Part shown: piece after piece, positions 1-8,830 of the stretch
Layout: each line of letters starts with the position of its first letter
How positions within the stretch are numbered: the first letter of the stretch is position 1
Source: Bacillus marinisedimentorum
Lineage (GTDB): Bacteria; Bacillota; Bacilli; Bacillales; Bacillaceae_O
Direction: 5' to 3'
Assembly: GCF_001644195.2 (NCBI RefSeq)
Contig: NZ_LWBL02000037.1
Coordinates: forward strand, 1-39,609
Length of the DNA stretch: 39,609 bases
Position numbers and translations under genes: made by a program
Notes under the pieces: generated by a model
Told to the model about the DNA's origin: nothing
The model's input: the letters and a program-made list of their open reading frames with translations, nothing else
Databases searched by the model: none

Positions 1-61
1 AGCTGGATGGCTCCCTTCTCGCTTTTTATCCACAACGCAAAAATTTTAAAATATCCTTAAC
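1..61. repeat. Partial copy of dispersed repeat (right end)
   Basis: These bases match the right end of the repeat at 21941-22170 (22110-22170) with scattered mismatches. Shared blocks are agctgga, cttctcgcttttt/aatcca, aacgc and tccttaaca. The rest of the element would lie to the left of the window. It sits just beyond the holA terminator. Confidence 0.6.
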
Positions 62-63
62 AG

Positions 64-100
64 TAAAAAAACAAGCGAATTTGTATGCTGATTCGCTTGT
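64..100 (-). terminator. Rho-independent terminator after holA
   Basis: Read on the minus strand, a perfect 10-bp stem (acaagcgaat with attcgcttgt, 10-nt loop) is followed by a run of seven T. It lies about 65 bp past the holA stop. Confidence 0.85.
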
Positions 101-165
101 TCCTGCACTTATAATTTTCAATTCCCTGCCTCTTAACCGAACTGCTCCAGCCTATGCGCTCCTTC

Positions 166-1194
166 TTATTTTACCGGGGCAGGACCTGCTGCTTTCATCA
201 TGAACAATTCAAGTGCGAGCGTTTTGTCAATTTTTCCGGATTTAATGCCGTAATCAGCCTCCGCAAGTTCATCGATCAAACTCCGCAATTCTTCATCAGA
301 GAATCTTCCGGCCTGCTGGGCTGCAAGCTTGACCCGATATGGATGGACTTTAAGCGTTCCTGCAATCTGCTTTTGTCCGTAACCGGCTTTCAGCAAATCT
401 TTCACGTGCAGATAGAGGCGGAACTGGCCAGCCAGTACAGACAGGATTTTCAGGGGCTCTTCTTTCTGCCTGAGCAGGTCATAATAAATCCTCATCGCTT
501 TTTCAACGTTTTTCCCGATCACTCCGTCAATCAGCGCAAAAATATTTTGTTCAAGTGTTCTTGCTGCCAGCATTTCAACCGTTTCGGCTGTAATTTCACC
601 GCCTTCTCCGGCATACAGCGCCATTTTATCCAATTCACTTGAAAGCAGCATCAGGTCTGTATCGGCTGTTTGCAGCAAAAGCCCTTTTGCCTGCGGTGAG
701 ATCGCTACGCCATGTTCAGCCGCTCTTGTATCGACCCATTTTTCTGTGAAACGCGGGTCTGCTTTGGACGCCTCAAGGACATCACCATTCTTTTTAAGCA
801 GCTTAACGATTTTTTTCCTTTCATCGAGCTTCTCGTACGGAGCAATAATTACAAGGACCGTATCCGGGGAAGGATCGTGTAAATACCGTTCCAGCACTTT
901 CAAATTGTGGTCCATTTTCGACTTGTCTTTCTGTGATGTGAGAAAAATCGGATTTGTAATCAAAACGACCCGTTTTTCTCCGATAAAGGGAAGTGTTTCC
1001 GCTTCTTCAATGGCTGCCTCAACCGGGGTTTCTTCCATGTCAGCAGCTGACAAATTAAAGTCCTGTTCCTCCTCGGATAAGACCGCGTTTATAATTTTAT
1101 GCTTTGTTTCATCGATAAGGAATGACTCCGTTCCATGCAGCAAGTACAGCGGTGAAATGTCCCGCTGTTTCAGTTTTTTATGTAGTTCCAGCAT
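166..1194 (-). CDS. holA: DNA polymerase III delta subunit
   Basis: Predicted 342-residue delta subunit of the clamp loader (yqeN in B. subtilis), which opens the beta sliding clamp for loading onto primed DNA. The N-terminal block YLLHGTESFLIDE (residues about 14-26) and the overall length fit the family. The frame stays open upstream to 1509, but the ATG at 1194 is preceded by gggggaac at a good distance and matches the usual N-terminus (MLELHKKL), so the longer frame is not used. Its position beside yqzM and comEC is the standard Bacillus order, in which rpsT would follow off the left edge. It ends at a strong terminator. Confidence 0.95.
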   Translation of the reverse strand: MLELHKKLKQRDISPLYLLHGTESFLIDETKHKIINAVLSEEEQDFNLSAADMEETPVEAAIEEAETLPFIGEKRVVLITNPIFLTSQKDKSKMDHNLKVLERYLHDPSPDTVLVIIAPYEKLDERKKIVKLLKKNGDVLEASKADPRFTEKWVDTRAAEHGVAISPQAKGLLLQTADTDLMLLSSELDKMALYAGEGGEITAETVEMLAARTLEQNIFALIDGVIGKNVEKAMRIYYDLLRQKEEPLKILSVLAGQFRLYLHVKDLLKAGYGQKQIAGTLKVHPYRVKLAAQQAGRFSDEELRSLIDELAEADYGIKSGKIDKTLALELFMMKAAGPAPVK

Positions 1195-1501
1195 AACTGT
1201 TCCCCCGCGATTAGATGTCTTAACAGTTATCGTAGACCGTACAATACGTTTTGGCAAGGGCAAAATATACATAAAAGGGAGCGAACAACCGAGGAAGCCC
1301 GCTCCCCCTTTATGATAAACGCCGGACCAAAAAGGCCTAGGATACTTTTTAGCCGGCGGTATCGCTTTTGTATTGCTTAGATTGCCCGTTACACGGTAAA
1401 CTATAGATAACAACTCCTGTAAACAAAGGAAAAAGGAATAGAATGAGTAGATTTTTTTCGGGTTATTCCGTATACTAATGAATGAAGTAGGAGGGGTAAT
1501 T
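1195..1501. other. holA-yqzM intergenic region with an inverted repeat
   Basis: No gene is seen here. An imperfect inverted repeat lies at 1270-1314 (cataaaagggagcg pairing with cgctccccctttatg). In the minus direction it is followed by ttttatg, so it could end or attenuate transcription arriving from comEC before holA. A possible -10 (tatact, 1471-1476) precedes yqzM, but no clear -35 was found. Confidence 0.4.
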
Positions 1502-1636
1502 GTGAACAAATTTGAAGAGACAGTGCAAAGTCAGCGTAATGACCTAATTGACTCTGGAGTAGGCTTTATCGTTACCTTTGGTTTTTTTGCTACAATTTTT
1601 ATCATCGCCACAGTCGTTAAATACTTTGGTGCATAA
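1502..1636 (+). CDS. yqzM: YqzM family small membrane protein
   Basis: A 44-residue protein starting at GTG, with a strong site (gtaggaggg) 8 bases upstream. Residues 1-18 are polar and charged (NKFEETVQSQRNDLIDSG). Residues 19-42 form one hydrophobic segment (VGFIVTFGFFATIFIIATVV). This closely matches B. subtilis YqzM as I remember it, including the RND-IDSGVGFIV core and its position between comEC and holA on the opposite strand. The function is unknown; a single-pass membrane protein is the only supportable statement. It is too short for most ORF callers and is followed by its own terminator. Confidence 0.88.
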   Translation: MNKFEETVQSQRNDLIDSGVGFIVTFGFFATIFIIATVVKYFGA

Positions 1637-1681
1637 ACCGGAGGAACCGGTAAAACACAGTAATACATACGTTACTGTAGC

Positions 1682-1707
1682 CAGGCTGCATTTTGCAGCC
1701 TGTTTTT
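1682..1707 (+). terminator. Terminator after yqzM
   Basis: Perfect 9-bp stem caggctgca/tgcagcctg with a 3-nt loop, followed by tttttcgttgtt on the plus strand. Confidence 0.85.
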
Positions 1708-1738
1708 CGTTGTTCAAGTTTTTTTAGGGATCATTTGT

Positions 1739-4039
1739 TTAATCCACAATATGCATCGGCAGGAAAAAGGTTCCTTTATTGCTTTTAAATCGGTAATGGA
1801 CGGCACCTTGCTCATCTGTACGGAAGACCAGCGTCCCCATTGAAGAAAAACGGTCAAGCACTTCATCATGCGGATGACCGAAACGATTTTCGTTCCCTGC
1901 TGATATAACAGCAATTTTCGGATTGACCTTTTTCAGGAAAGCTTCTGAAGATGAAGTTTTACTGCCATGGTGTCCCGCCTTCAAAATATCTGCCCGCAAT
2001 GAAGGCTTGGCACGGATCAGTGCAGACTCCCCTTCCTTCTCCAGATCCCCTGTGAACAGCCATGACTTGCCGCCAAGCAGAGCATGAACCGCAATGGAGC
2101 GGTTATTTTCATTCAAGTGTCCGCTTGCAGGTGAGTAATAGGCGCTGACCGGATGAGCGTTTGTCCCGATTTCGACTGTCCCATCCACCCCATAGACCTG
2201 AATGCCCTTTTCATGTGCAGATTTGATGACCTTCGTCAGCATTGCATTCCTTCTTGCCCCGCTCCCTATCAAGATGTTTTTCACATTCATATTCCGTACG
2301 ACCGCTTCCGCGCCTCCGATATGGTCGATATCCGAATGGGTAAGGACCAGATAATCGATCTTTTTTATCCCTTTCGCCTTTAAGAGCGGCACTACAATGT
2401 CAGCACCGGGATCAAAATTGCTGCGCCGTTCGGCCCACTCGGGCACCTCAAACCGAAGAACACCTCCCGTATCAATCAAAATATTCATTTCTGAATGGGG
2501 AAGCGTGATAAAAGTGCTGTCTCCCTGTCCGACATCAATAAAAACAACTTCGCCTTCCCCGCTGAAAACCGGTAAATAATAAATAATAGACCACCAGGAC
2601 AGGAAAAGAACAGTCCCATACATGACCTTTTTTGTTTCAAATAAAATGAATACTGTAGCGGTTATACATATTGCCGCTCCGGCAATGTATTTATCGGACT
2701 TGCCAAATACAAGCAAGCCAAAGTCAAGTCCTGCGACTACTTGTAATAATTTGGATGAAAGCGCCAAAATGGAGGACAGCAGCCGCTCGAAGACATCAAA
2801 CAGCACCGGCACCTGCATTGAGAGTACAGCCGCGTTGGCCAGCGGCAAAACTGCGAACATAATGACAGGAACAAATATCAGATTTACCGGGATTGATAAC
2901 AGTGAGAATTGATAAAAGTGATACAGAAGAACTGGAAGTGAGGAAGCCTGTGCGATCATCGTCACGAGTATGAGCTGAACGCCCGCCGATGAACCCTTCT
3001 TAAGAATCGGGGAAGAAAATATGAGGGCATAACTGACGAGGAAGGAAAGCTGGAAGCCTGCTTCATATAAATAGTAAGGATGTAGCAAAACCATAAACAT
3101 AAAGATGAGGCTGATACCATCAGAAGCCGCCATCCTTCTCCGCATAAGCGTGGAAACGAGGACAGCAGCAGACATTCCGGCAGCCCGCAAAACAGCGGGG
3201 GACCCTCCGGTAATGATTGCATATACGCCAAGGGCCGCAATCAGTGATACAGCCGTTTTTTCCCTTGTAACTCCCATGCGGATCATAGTGAAATACAGCA
3301 AAGAAACGATGCTCCCCACATGAAGGCCAGATATGACCAGCAAGTGCATGATGCCGAGCTTTTGATAAGAGTGGTATAAATCATCATCAATTAATGAACG
3401 TTCACCGAGTACAAGCGCCTGGACAACCCCTTCATCGCCTTTATTGAAGTTATGGGCGATCTCATCAAGTATCGTGCCGCGAAAGCGGATGACGGCTCCT
3501 ATACCATCCCTGCTCGCTTTCAGGCAATCGGAAGGATTCAGCCGCTCTGTTTCGGCGATCCAGTGGATTTTGCGATGTTTCAAATACTTGGCGTAGTCAA
3601 AAGAATGTTCGTTGCGTGGGTTGTCAGATTTCACAAGTTTTGCCGTGAAAGAACATCCGTCACCGTATGAAAGTTCCGACCACATTTTCTTTTCTTGTTC
3701 AGTCCGGATCCGGTGTTTCACGATTACCTTTTCATAGCCAGTAACGGATAAAGAAAACATCAGCCGGTCACCATCGATTTCGGGAAGTGAAGAGACTGTG
3801 CCTGTAAACTGGTTAGTTTCAAGAGAAAGCGCCGTTACATTATGAGACGCGGTTATTGAGGAGGTGACCAAAAACAACAGGAAAGCGGAGAATGCCGCGA
3901 GCGTCAGTGTCCTGCCTTCTTTCCAGAAAAGATAAAAGAAAAAACCGGCTGAACTTATTAGAACCGGTAAAGAAAAAGAAAGGGAGGCAAGAATGCCGGC
4001 AGCGGCAGCCGCCGCTATGTATATGGTTTTTCCGCGCAA
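1739..4039 (-). CDS. comEC: DNA uptake channel / ComEC
   Basis: Polytopic protein of 766 residues that forms the inner-membrane channel for single-stranded DNA during competence. The N-terminus holds several membrane segments. The ComEC competence domain (about residues 200-470) contains the hallmark LLVISGLHVG. The C-terminal metallo-beta-lactamase-like domain (about 495-740) has VFIDVGQGDS, LTHSDIDHIGG, FTGDLE and AGHHGSKTSS, so the proposed nuclease-like metal site appears intact. The start is TTG at 4039, 20 bases after the comEB stop, with ggagg about 12 bases upstream. It is the last gene of comEA-comEB-comEC. In B. subtilis the operon is ComK-activated; no convincing ComK box pair was seen upstream of comEA. 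Confidence 0.95.
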   Translation of the reverse strand: MRGKTIYIAAAAAAGILASLSFSLPVLISSAGFFFYLFWKEGRTLTLAAFSAFLLFLVTSSITASHNVTALSLETNQFTGTVSSLPEIDGDRLMFSLSVTGYEKVIVKHRIRTEQEKKMWSELSYGDGCSFTAKLVKSDNPRNEHSFDYAKYLKHRKIHWIAETERLNPSDCLKASRDGIGAVIRFRGTILDEIAHNFNKGDEGVVQALVLGERSLIDDDLYHSYQKLGIMHLLVISGLHVGSIVSLLYFTMIRMGVTREKTAVSLIAALGVYAIITGGSPAVLRAAGMSAAVLVSTLMRRRMAASDGISLIFMFMVLLHPYYLYEAGFQLSFLVSYALIFSSPILKKGSSAGVQLILVTMIAQASSLPVLLYHFYQFSLLSIPVNLIFVPVIMFAVLPLANAAVLSMQVPVLFDVFERLLSSILALSSKLLQVVAGLDFGLLVFGKSDKYIAGAAICITATVFILFETKKVMYGTVLFLSWWSIIYYLPVFSGEGEVVFIDVGQGDSTFITLPHSEMNILIDTGGVLRFEVPEWAERRSNFDPGADIVVPLLKAKGIKKIDYLVLTHSDIDHIGGAEAVVRNMNVKNILIGSGARRNAMLTKVIKSAHEKGIQVYGVDGTVEIGTNAHPVSAYYSPASGHLNENNRSIAVHALLGGKSWLFTGDLEKEGESALIRAKPSLRADILKAGHHGSKTSSSEAFLKKVNPKIAVISAGNENRFGHPHDEVLDRFSSMGTLVFRTDEQGAVHYRFKSNKGTFFLPMHIVD

Positions 4040-4059
4040 TACTTTCTTAAGCCTCCATA

Positions 4060-4638
4060 TTATTTTTTATACAGCTTCTCCGCTTCCTGGCGCAGCGCCG
4101 CAAGCTCCGCTTCCGGCATGCCTTTTTCCGCAAGCTTTTCCAGCAGCTTCCCTGTCAGGCTGTGCTTATGCTCCTCATTTAAGTCTGTCACAGCGTCAAC
4201 AGGTGCCACCTCGACTTTTTGTACGAAAACCCCCGCTTGCTGCAGCATTTCTTCCGCGTACGGGTGATTTTTATAATCTTTTGCATAATGAAGAGCCTTT
4301 ATGCCTGACTGTATCAGTGCTTTTGTGCAGTGGATGCACGGAAAATGGGTCACATAAATTTCTGCTCCCTCCGTTGGCACCCCGAATTTCGCGCATTGCA
4401 AAAGCGCATTGACTTCTGCGTGGATGGTCCGGACGCAATGCTCATCAATGACATAACATCCTTCATCGATACAGTGGGTGCCTCCTGAAATCGAACCGTT
4501 ATACCCGCCTGCAATTATCCGTTTATCTCTCACGATAGTCGCTCCGACAGCCAACCGCGTGCAGGTGCTCCTTTGTGAAAGCAAGTGGCTTTGTGACATG
4601 AAATATTGATCCCAGGAAATTCGATTACTTGTCGTCAT
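4060..4638 (-). CDS. comEB: ComE operon protein 2, dCMP deaminase family
   Basis: A 192-residue cytidine/deoxycytidylate deaminase-type protein. Zinc and catalytic residues are visible as HAEVNAL (His and Glu) and PCIHC (two Cys). The family converts dCMP to dUMP; in B. subtilis comEB has no clear role in transformation itself, though it sits inside the operon. A lysine- and glutamate-rich tail of about 50 residues follows the deaminase core. The ATG at 4638 has a strong ggagggg site. It is 67 bases downstream of comEA and 20 bases upstream of comEC. Confidence 0.95.
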   Translation of the reverse strand: MTTSNRISWDQYFMSQSHLLSQRSTCTRLAVGATIVRDKRIIAGGYNGSISGGTHCIDEGCYVIDEHCVRTIHAEVNALLQCAKFGVPTEGAEIYVTHFPCIHCTKALIQSGIKALHYAKDYKNHPYAEEMLQQAGVFVQKVEVAPVDAVTDLNEEHKHSLTGKLLEKLAEKGMPEAELAALRQEAEKLYKK

Positions 4639-4705
4639 GCTGTCCCCTCCGTTACTTTCTCTTTAGCCAGTGTACCTGCTCTTTTTAAAATGAGTCAACA
4701 CCATA

Positions 4706-5323
4706 TCATGGCACCTCGATATAACCATCCATGTTTTCCAGTGACTTTTCACCGATACCGCTTACTTCAAGGAGGTCTTCAGCCGTTTCAAACGGGCCGT
4801 TTTTTTCTCTGTACTCCAGAATCATTTTTGCTTTGGAAGGGCCGACTCCCGGTATTGTTTGCAATTGTTCCGCATTTGCCATGTTGATGTTCACTTTGCC
4901 GGAACTGTCAGCAGCGGATGAGTCTGTGCTGCCCCCGGAGTGTTCACCTGTTTTCGGGATCACGATCATCATTCCGTCAATGGCCTTTGATGCAAGGTTG
5001 ACCTGCGTCTGGTCTGCATCTGCAGTCAATCCGCCGGCCTTATTAACAGCGTCTTCCACCCTGTCCCCTTCCATAAGCCGGTAAACGCCAGGATTCTTGA
5101 CTTCACCTTTTATATCAATGACTACCGGATTTGCCGGTTTTTCCGGGTTTTCAGTGATACTGCCTGTGCCGCCGGCTTGAAGCAATACCTCCGCATCTTT
5201 TAGACTCGAGCTTCCTGCCTCGGATTCTGCTCCTTTTTCTTTGAGCAGATGCCAGGATAAAAAAGCCAATAAAATGATCCCTGCGAGGCCGGCAAGCATC
5301 CATTCTTTCCTTGATAGTGACAT
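4706..5323 (-). CDS. comEA: Competence DNA receptor ComEA
   Basis: A 205-residue membrane-anchored receptor for double-stranded DNA. A single membrane segment lies at residues 11-27 (LAGLAGIILLAFLSWHL). It is followed by an acidic linker, an SLBB-type domain around 67-125 (VVIDIKGEVKNPGVYRL) and a C-terminal helix-hairpin-helix pair at 143-203 (INMANAEQLQTIPGVG and LLEVSGIGEKSL) that binds DNA. ATG at 5323 with ggaggtt 5 bases upstream. First gene of the comE operon, divergent from comER with 91 bp between starts. Confidence 0.95.
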   Translation of the reverse strand: MSLSRKEWMLAGLAGIILLAFLSWHLLKEKGAESEAGSSSLKDAEVLLQAGGTGSITENPEKPANPVVIDIKGEVKNPGVYRLMEGDRVEDAVNKAGGLTADADQTQVNLASKAIDGMMIVIPKTGEHSGGSTDSSAADSSGKVNINMANAEQLQTIPGVGPSKAKMILEYREKNGPFETAEDLLEVSGIGEKSLENMDGYIEVP

Positions 5324-5414
5324 GTTTCAACCTCCAGTCGGTTTTGTTTCACACATAATTGGCAGTCCCTGTTCATAAGCTGTAGGAGAGATGGCGTTTA
5401 AAGGAGAGGATGGT

Positions 5415-6242
5415 ATGTTGAAAATCGGTATTATCGGGACCGGGAACATGGGCAGCATTCTGGCCGAAGCAATGATTGAATCGCAAGCCATTCCCCCTTC
5501 CCACATCACTGTAACGAACCGGACGCTAAGCAAGGCCCGCTCATTGCAGCGGTCTTTTCCAGATATCAAGGTTGCAGCGAATGCACAGGAAACGGCTCTG
5601 AATTGCGACTTCGTTTTCATATGCGTGAAGCCGAAAGACATTTTTCCGCTTCTACAGCAAATCAAGCCAGCTCTTTCGCGGGATTCGTGTCTTGTTTCCA
5701 TTACAAGCCCGGTGAGCATCGAACAGCTTGAGTCAGCGGTCCCAACGCAGGTAGCCCGCGTAATTCCGAGCATCACCAACAGAGCACTTAGCGGCGTTTC
5801 CCTCGTTACATTCGGCCACGAGATGAGAGAGAGCCGCAAACAAGAATTATGGAAAATGCTCGAACAATTTTCCCTGCCGGTTGTGATCCAGGAAGACGTG
5901 ACACGGGCAGCCTCAGATATTGTGAGCTGCGGGCCCGCATTCATAAGCTATTTGCTGCAGCGGTTCATAGACGCGGGGGTAAAAGAGACAAAAATCACCA
6001 GGGAACAGGCTACAACCCTGATGGAACAAATGATGATCGGATTCGGCAAACTGATGGAAAAAGAAATTTTCACCCTCGAAACATTACAGGAGAAAGTATG
6101 TGTCAAAGGAGGGGTGACAGGAGAAGGAATCGAAGTACTGAAAGAAGAGGTGGGCCCTGTATTTGAACACTTATTTCAGCGAACTCATGCCAAATACGAA
6201 CGGGACAAAGAAGAGACCAAATCACAGTTCGGTATATACTGA
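5415..6242 (+). CDS. comER: ComER, pyrroline-5-carboxylate reductase-like protein
   Basis: A 275-residue member of the P5C reductase family, with an N-terminal dinucleotide-binding motif (IGIIGTGNMGSILAEA) and a C-terminal helical dimerisation region containing VKGGVTGEGIE. The frame also has an ATG at 5391, but its ribosome site nearly abuts it. The ATG at 5415 follows aaaggagagg with normal spacing and gives the expected N-terminus. It is transcribed away from comEA, as in B. subtilis, where it is named for its position and is dispensable for competence. Its true substrate is uncertain; proline synthesis is possible but not shown by the sequence. Confidence 0.93.
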   Translation: MLKIGIIGTGNMGSILAEAMIESQAIPPSHITVTNRTLSKARSLQRSFPDIKVAANAQETALNCDFVFICVKPKDIFPLLQQIKPALSRDSCLVSITSPVSIEQLESAVPTQVARVIPSITNRALSGVSLVTFGHEMRESRKQELWKMLEQFSLPVVIQEDVTRAASDIVSCGPAFISYLLQRFIDAGVKETKITREQATTLMEQMMIGFGKLMEKEIFTLETLQEKVCVKGGVTGEGIEVLKEEVGPVFEHLFQRTHAKYERDKEETKSQFGIY

Positions 6243-6436
6243 CTTCAACACACATGATCGAAAATCCGCTAATTTCCTAAATCATTTTCGTTATCCGGCC
6301 ATCTGCACAAAATACAGGCAAAAGAACAGGGCCAGTACTGTTCCTTCGCATAAAGAAATCTCACCGGCCGGCTGTATTTAAATTGGCAGCTGCATTGCAG
6401 CACTCCTTTGCTGACAATTTATACTTTCCTATATGG
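6243..6436. other. comER-yqeM convergent intergenic region with repeat core
   Basis: No gene is seen. Bases 6402-6436 carry the block ttgctgacaatttatacttt followed by cctatatgg, which recurs almost unchanged at 22027-22060 inside the large dispersed repeat. A small inverted repeat (ggcagctgcattgcagcactc) precedes it. Confidence 0.55.
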
Positions 6437-6437
6437 C

Positions 6438-6480
6438 AAAAAAAGGAACCCGGCGGTACATGTGCCGCTGGGTTCTTCCT
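6438..6480 (-). terminator. Terminator after yqeM
   Basis: On the minus strand, a GC-rich stem of about 12 bp (aacccagcgg with ccgccgggtt, loop cacatgta) is followed by cctttttttg. It ends the yqeG-yqeM transcript and lies between convergent yqeM and comER. Confidence 0.88.
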
Positions 6481-6481
6481 G

Positions 6482-7231
6482 TCAGACGATTGGTTTTTGT
6501 GCAGTGAAGAATAACCTTTCGGCCTGTCCAGGCCCGCTGTCCGCCTCCGTTTCAGAAGATATTTCTCCGAACCCTGCTTCTTCAAGCCATTTGACATAAT
6601 GATCTTCTGGAAAAGTGCGCTGATAATGAATTTCGTCGAACCGTTTATAAAGTCCGGGACTGCCTTTCTGTTTACAGTAAAACGTCAGCTCATGTTCGAC
6701 ACTGTCCGGCTCGTCTCCAGGGAAACTGTTCCAAATATACGAGACTTCTTCATCACTGTCGGCAAACGTCGCATTCATGAAAATGTGATTGATTTTGTAA
6801 ATGGTATGCACATCAAACATGAGGATGCCGCCTGGTTTGAGGGCTTCAAAAGCATTTATGAATACATTCCGGACAGAACTGCCGTTTTCCAGATAATTCA
6901 GGGAATCAATAAAACAGCCAATCATGTCAAAATCCCCGAGTCCCTCAAATGCTGTCATATCCTGTTCATAAAGCGGAAGTGTTATGCCTGCTTCCGCTGC
7001 TTTGCGGCTCGCGGCGGCAAGCATTTCCGGAGAAATGTCGAGCCCTTCCACTTCCAGTCCTGATTCGGCAAGGCCGATTGCAAGAGTGCCGGTCCCGCAG
7101 GCAAGGTCAAGCATTCGCTTTCCCCCCACTCCGTAATGCCCCGCTGTCTTCAACACAAAATCAACCCACTTCTCATAGGGAACGTCTTCCATCAAGTAAT
7201 CATAATAGTATGCAAAATGTTCATACGCCAT
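6482..7231 (-). CDS. yqeM: SAM-dependent methyltransferase YqeM
   Basis: A 249-residue class I methyltransferase. Motif I is MLDLACGTGTLAIGLAESG near residues 40-58, followed by an acidic motif II (VEGLDISPEML) and a motif IV-like FDMIGCFIDSLNYL. The ATG at 7231 is chosen because it lies 9 bases from ggagg; an ATG two codons upstream is only 3 bases away. It is the last gene of the yqeG cluster, but a terminator (7264-7296) separates it from rsfS, so it may be made at lower levels or from its own promoter. The substrate is not known to me. Confidence 0.9.
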   Translation of the reverse strand: MAYEHFAYYYDYLMEDVPYEKWVDFVLKTAGHYGVGGKRMLDLACGTGTLAIGLAESGLEVEGLDISPEMLAAASRKAAEAGITLPLYEQDMTAFEGLGDFDMIGCFIDSLNYLENGSSVRNVFINAFEALKPGGILMFDVHTIYKINHIFMNATFADSDEEVSYIWNSFPGDEPDSVEHELTFYCKQKGSPGLYKRFDEIHYQRTFPEDHYVKWLEEAGFGEISSETEADSGPGQAERLFFTAQKPIV

Positions 7232-7263
7232 ATTCATATTCCTCCATCCTAACACAGCTACTG

Positions 7264-7296
7264 AAAAAAGGGTCCATCACGAGAATGATGGACCCT
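7264..7296 (-). terminator. Terminator between rsfS and yqeM
   Basis: On the minus strand, an 11-bp perfect stem (agggtccatca/tgatggaccct, 6-nt loop) is followed by six T. It sits 12 bases past the rsfS stop, inside an otherwise continuous gene cluster. Confidence 0.85.
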
Positions 7297-7308
7297 GCAA
7301 TCAGTTTA

Positions 7309-7665
7309 TCATGAAGATATTTCTTCAAGAATGTCGATGCGCCTGGCGTCGCCCCAGAGCCGTTCAAGATTATAATAATTCCGTTCGTCTTTATGGAAAA
7401 TGTGGACGACAACACCTTTTAGGTCAACCAGAACCCAGCGCCCGGAGTCAAAACCTTCAAGCCGCTCGATTCCGATGCCGTTTTCGCTCGCTGTATCTTT
7501 GACTTCTCTCGCAATCGCCTGGACCTGCTTTTCTGAGTTACCGTGGCAAATCAAAAAATAGTCTGCTACGAGGGAAACGCCTTTCATATCAAGGGCAATA
7601 ATATCTTCCGCCCTTTTATCATCCGCGGCTTTTGCAGCCACATGTAAAACTTCACGTTCTGTCAC
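7309..7665 (-). CDS. rsfS: Ribosomal silencing factor RsfS
   Basis: A 118-residue RsfS/Iojap protein (yqeL). It binds uL14 on the 50S subunit and blocks subunit joining when nutrients are low. Family blocks present are DIIALDMKGVSLVADYFLIC, GFDSGRWVLVDLKGVVVHIF and FHKDERNYYNLERLWGDA. The start is GTG at 7665 with ggaggg 7 bases upstream. The GTG shares one base with the yqeK stop (TAGTG), so the two are translationally coupled. Confidence 0.95.
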   Translation of the reverse strand: MTEREVLHVAAKAADDKRAEDIIALDMKGVSLVADYFLICHGNSEKQVQAIAREVKDTASENGIGIERLEGFDSGRWVLVDLKGVVVHIFHKDERNYYNLERLWGDARRIDILEEISS

Positions 7666-8255
7666 TATGCATCCCTCCTGCTTCTTTCTGTTTTATTTTT
7701 CTTCATTACAAGGTCGTTGTATGCATCAACCGTATCGGGAAAAACCGGCTGGCCTTTACTCATAATAAATTGAATCGTATTTTTAAGCGCCAGGATGACA
7801 GCATCATCAAGACTTTGTTCCGCCAGACTCCTCACTTCATTCACACCCGGAAAGCTGCGGCCCGGCTCGATATAATCAGCAAGGAAAATCACTTTATCCA
7901 GGGCAGTCATACCGGCTTTCCCTGTCGTATGCCAGCGGATTGCAGACAGGATATCAGCGTCCTCCAGTCCCGTTTCCTCACGGACGAGCACTGCACCGGC
8001 AGGAGCATGCCACAGTTCATGGTGGTACTCAAGAAGCCTGTCATCCATTCCGTTTTCCTTAATGATCCGTTTCATTTCTGATTTGTCCCTGAACTTGGCG
8101 TAATCATGGAAAATGGCGGCAAGTTCGGCTTCCTTTTCATCTACATCATTACGCCCGGCCAGGCGAACCGCAGTTTCTGCAACGCCAAGTGTATGCCGAT
8201 AGCGCTTTTCTGTAAGTTGTCCTTTTACGAGATCAAGTGCTTTCTCTTTTTGCAT
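7665..8255 (-). CDS. yqeK: HD-domain phosphohydrolase YqeK
   Basis: A 196-residue HD-domain protein. Metal-binding residues are visible in RYRHTLGV (first His), AAIFHDYAKF (HD pair) and LADYIEP (final Asp). YqeK family members hydrolyse Ap4A symmetrically to ADP. The frame is open to 8402, but the ATG at 8255 gives the expected N-terminus (MQKEKALDLVKGQLTEKRY), with aggaga 11 bases upstream. It overlaps the end of nadD by 23 bp and the start of rsfS by 1 bp. Confidence 0.93.
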   Translation of the reverse strand: MQKEKALDLVKGQLTEKRYRHTLGVAETAVRLAGRNDVDEKEAELAAIFHDYAKFRDKSEMKRIIKENGMDDRLLEYHHELWHAPAGAVLVREETGLEDADILSAIRWHTTGKAGMTALDKVIFLADYIEPGRSFPGVNEVRSLAEQSLDDAVILALKNTIQFIMSKGQPVFPDTVDAYNDLVMKKNKTERSRRDA

Positions 8256-8814
8256 ACAGCCCATTCTCCTCGATATATAATCTGACTTCATCGGGCAGGT
8301 AATAGCGGACATTGCCGCCTGTTGCAATGCGCTCCCGTAAAAAAGATGATGAAACATCAAACTCGCGTACTTCCACTTCTGCGATGGGATACTCTGTCTC
8401 AAGTGAATAACCGGGCCGTTTCACACCTGCGAACGTCACATAGCGAAGAAGATCGTCAATATTTTTCCACTTCGGCAAATATTCGACCATGTCGGACCCG
8501 ATAATGAAATAAAATACGGCATCCTTTTCCTTGTCAGTGATAAGTCTGATTGTGTCGATCGTATAGCTTGGGCCTGTCCGCCGAAGTTCAACATCATTCA
8601 GTTTGAAAGCATCATTTCCAGAAATGGCGCACCTCGTCATTTCGAGACGATCCCCTGCTGTGGAATCACTTTCCTTCTCTTTATGAGGAGGCACATTCGA
8701 TGGCATGAACCATACTTCATCAAGCGATAATTGATGATAAGCCTCCTGTGCGATTAACAGATGCCCGTAATGGGGAGGATCGAATGTACCGCCGAGAATT
8801 CCAATGTTCTTCAT
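8233..8814 (-). CDS. nadD: Nicotinate-nucleotide adenylyltransferase
   Basis: A 193-residue enzyme that joins nicotinate mononucleotide and ATP to make deamido-NAD, the shared step of NAD synthesis. The nucleotidyltransferase motif GGTFDPPHYGHLL (HxGH type) is at the N-terminus, and the second motif (VSSSFLRERI) is near residue 160. The ATG at 8814 follows aaaggagc by 6 bases; the longer open frame to 8904 overlaps yhbY and is not used. It lies 16 bases past yhbY and overlaps yqeK. Confidence 0.96.
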   Translation of the reverse strand: MKNIGILGGTFDPPHYGHLLIAQEAYHQLSLDEVWFMPSNVPPHKEKESDSTAGDRLEMTRCAISGNDAFKLNDVELRRTGPSYTIDTIRLITDKEKDAVFYFIIGSDMVEYLPKWKNIDDLLRYVTFAGVKRPGYSLETEYPIAEVEVREFDVSSSFLRERIATGGNVRYYLPDEVRLYIEENGLYAKREST

Positions 8815-8830
8815 GATAATGCTCCTTTGT

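Noticed and set aside
5324-5414. ComK boxes between comEA and comER
   Set aside because: I looked for paired AAAA-N5-TTTT motifs and saw none with proper spacing, so no ComK site is claimed.
5327-5944. 205-codon minus-strand frame opposite comER
   Set aside because: It is a shadow of comER: comER has clear family motifs on the other strand and this frame has none.
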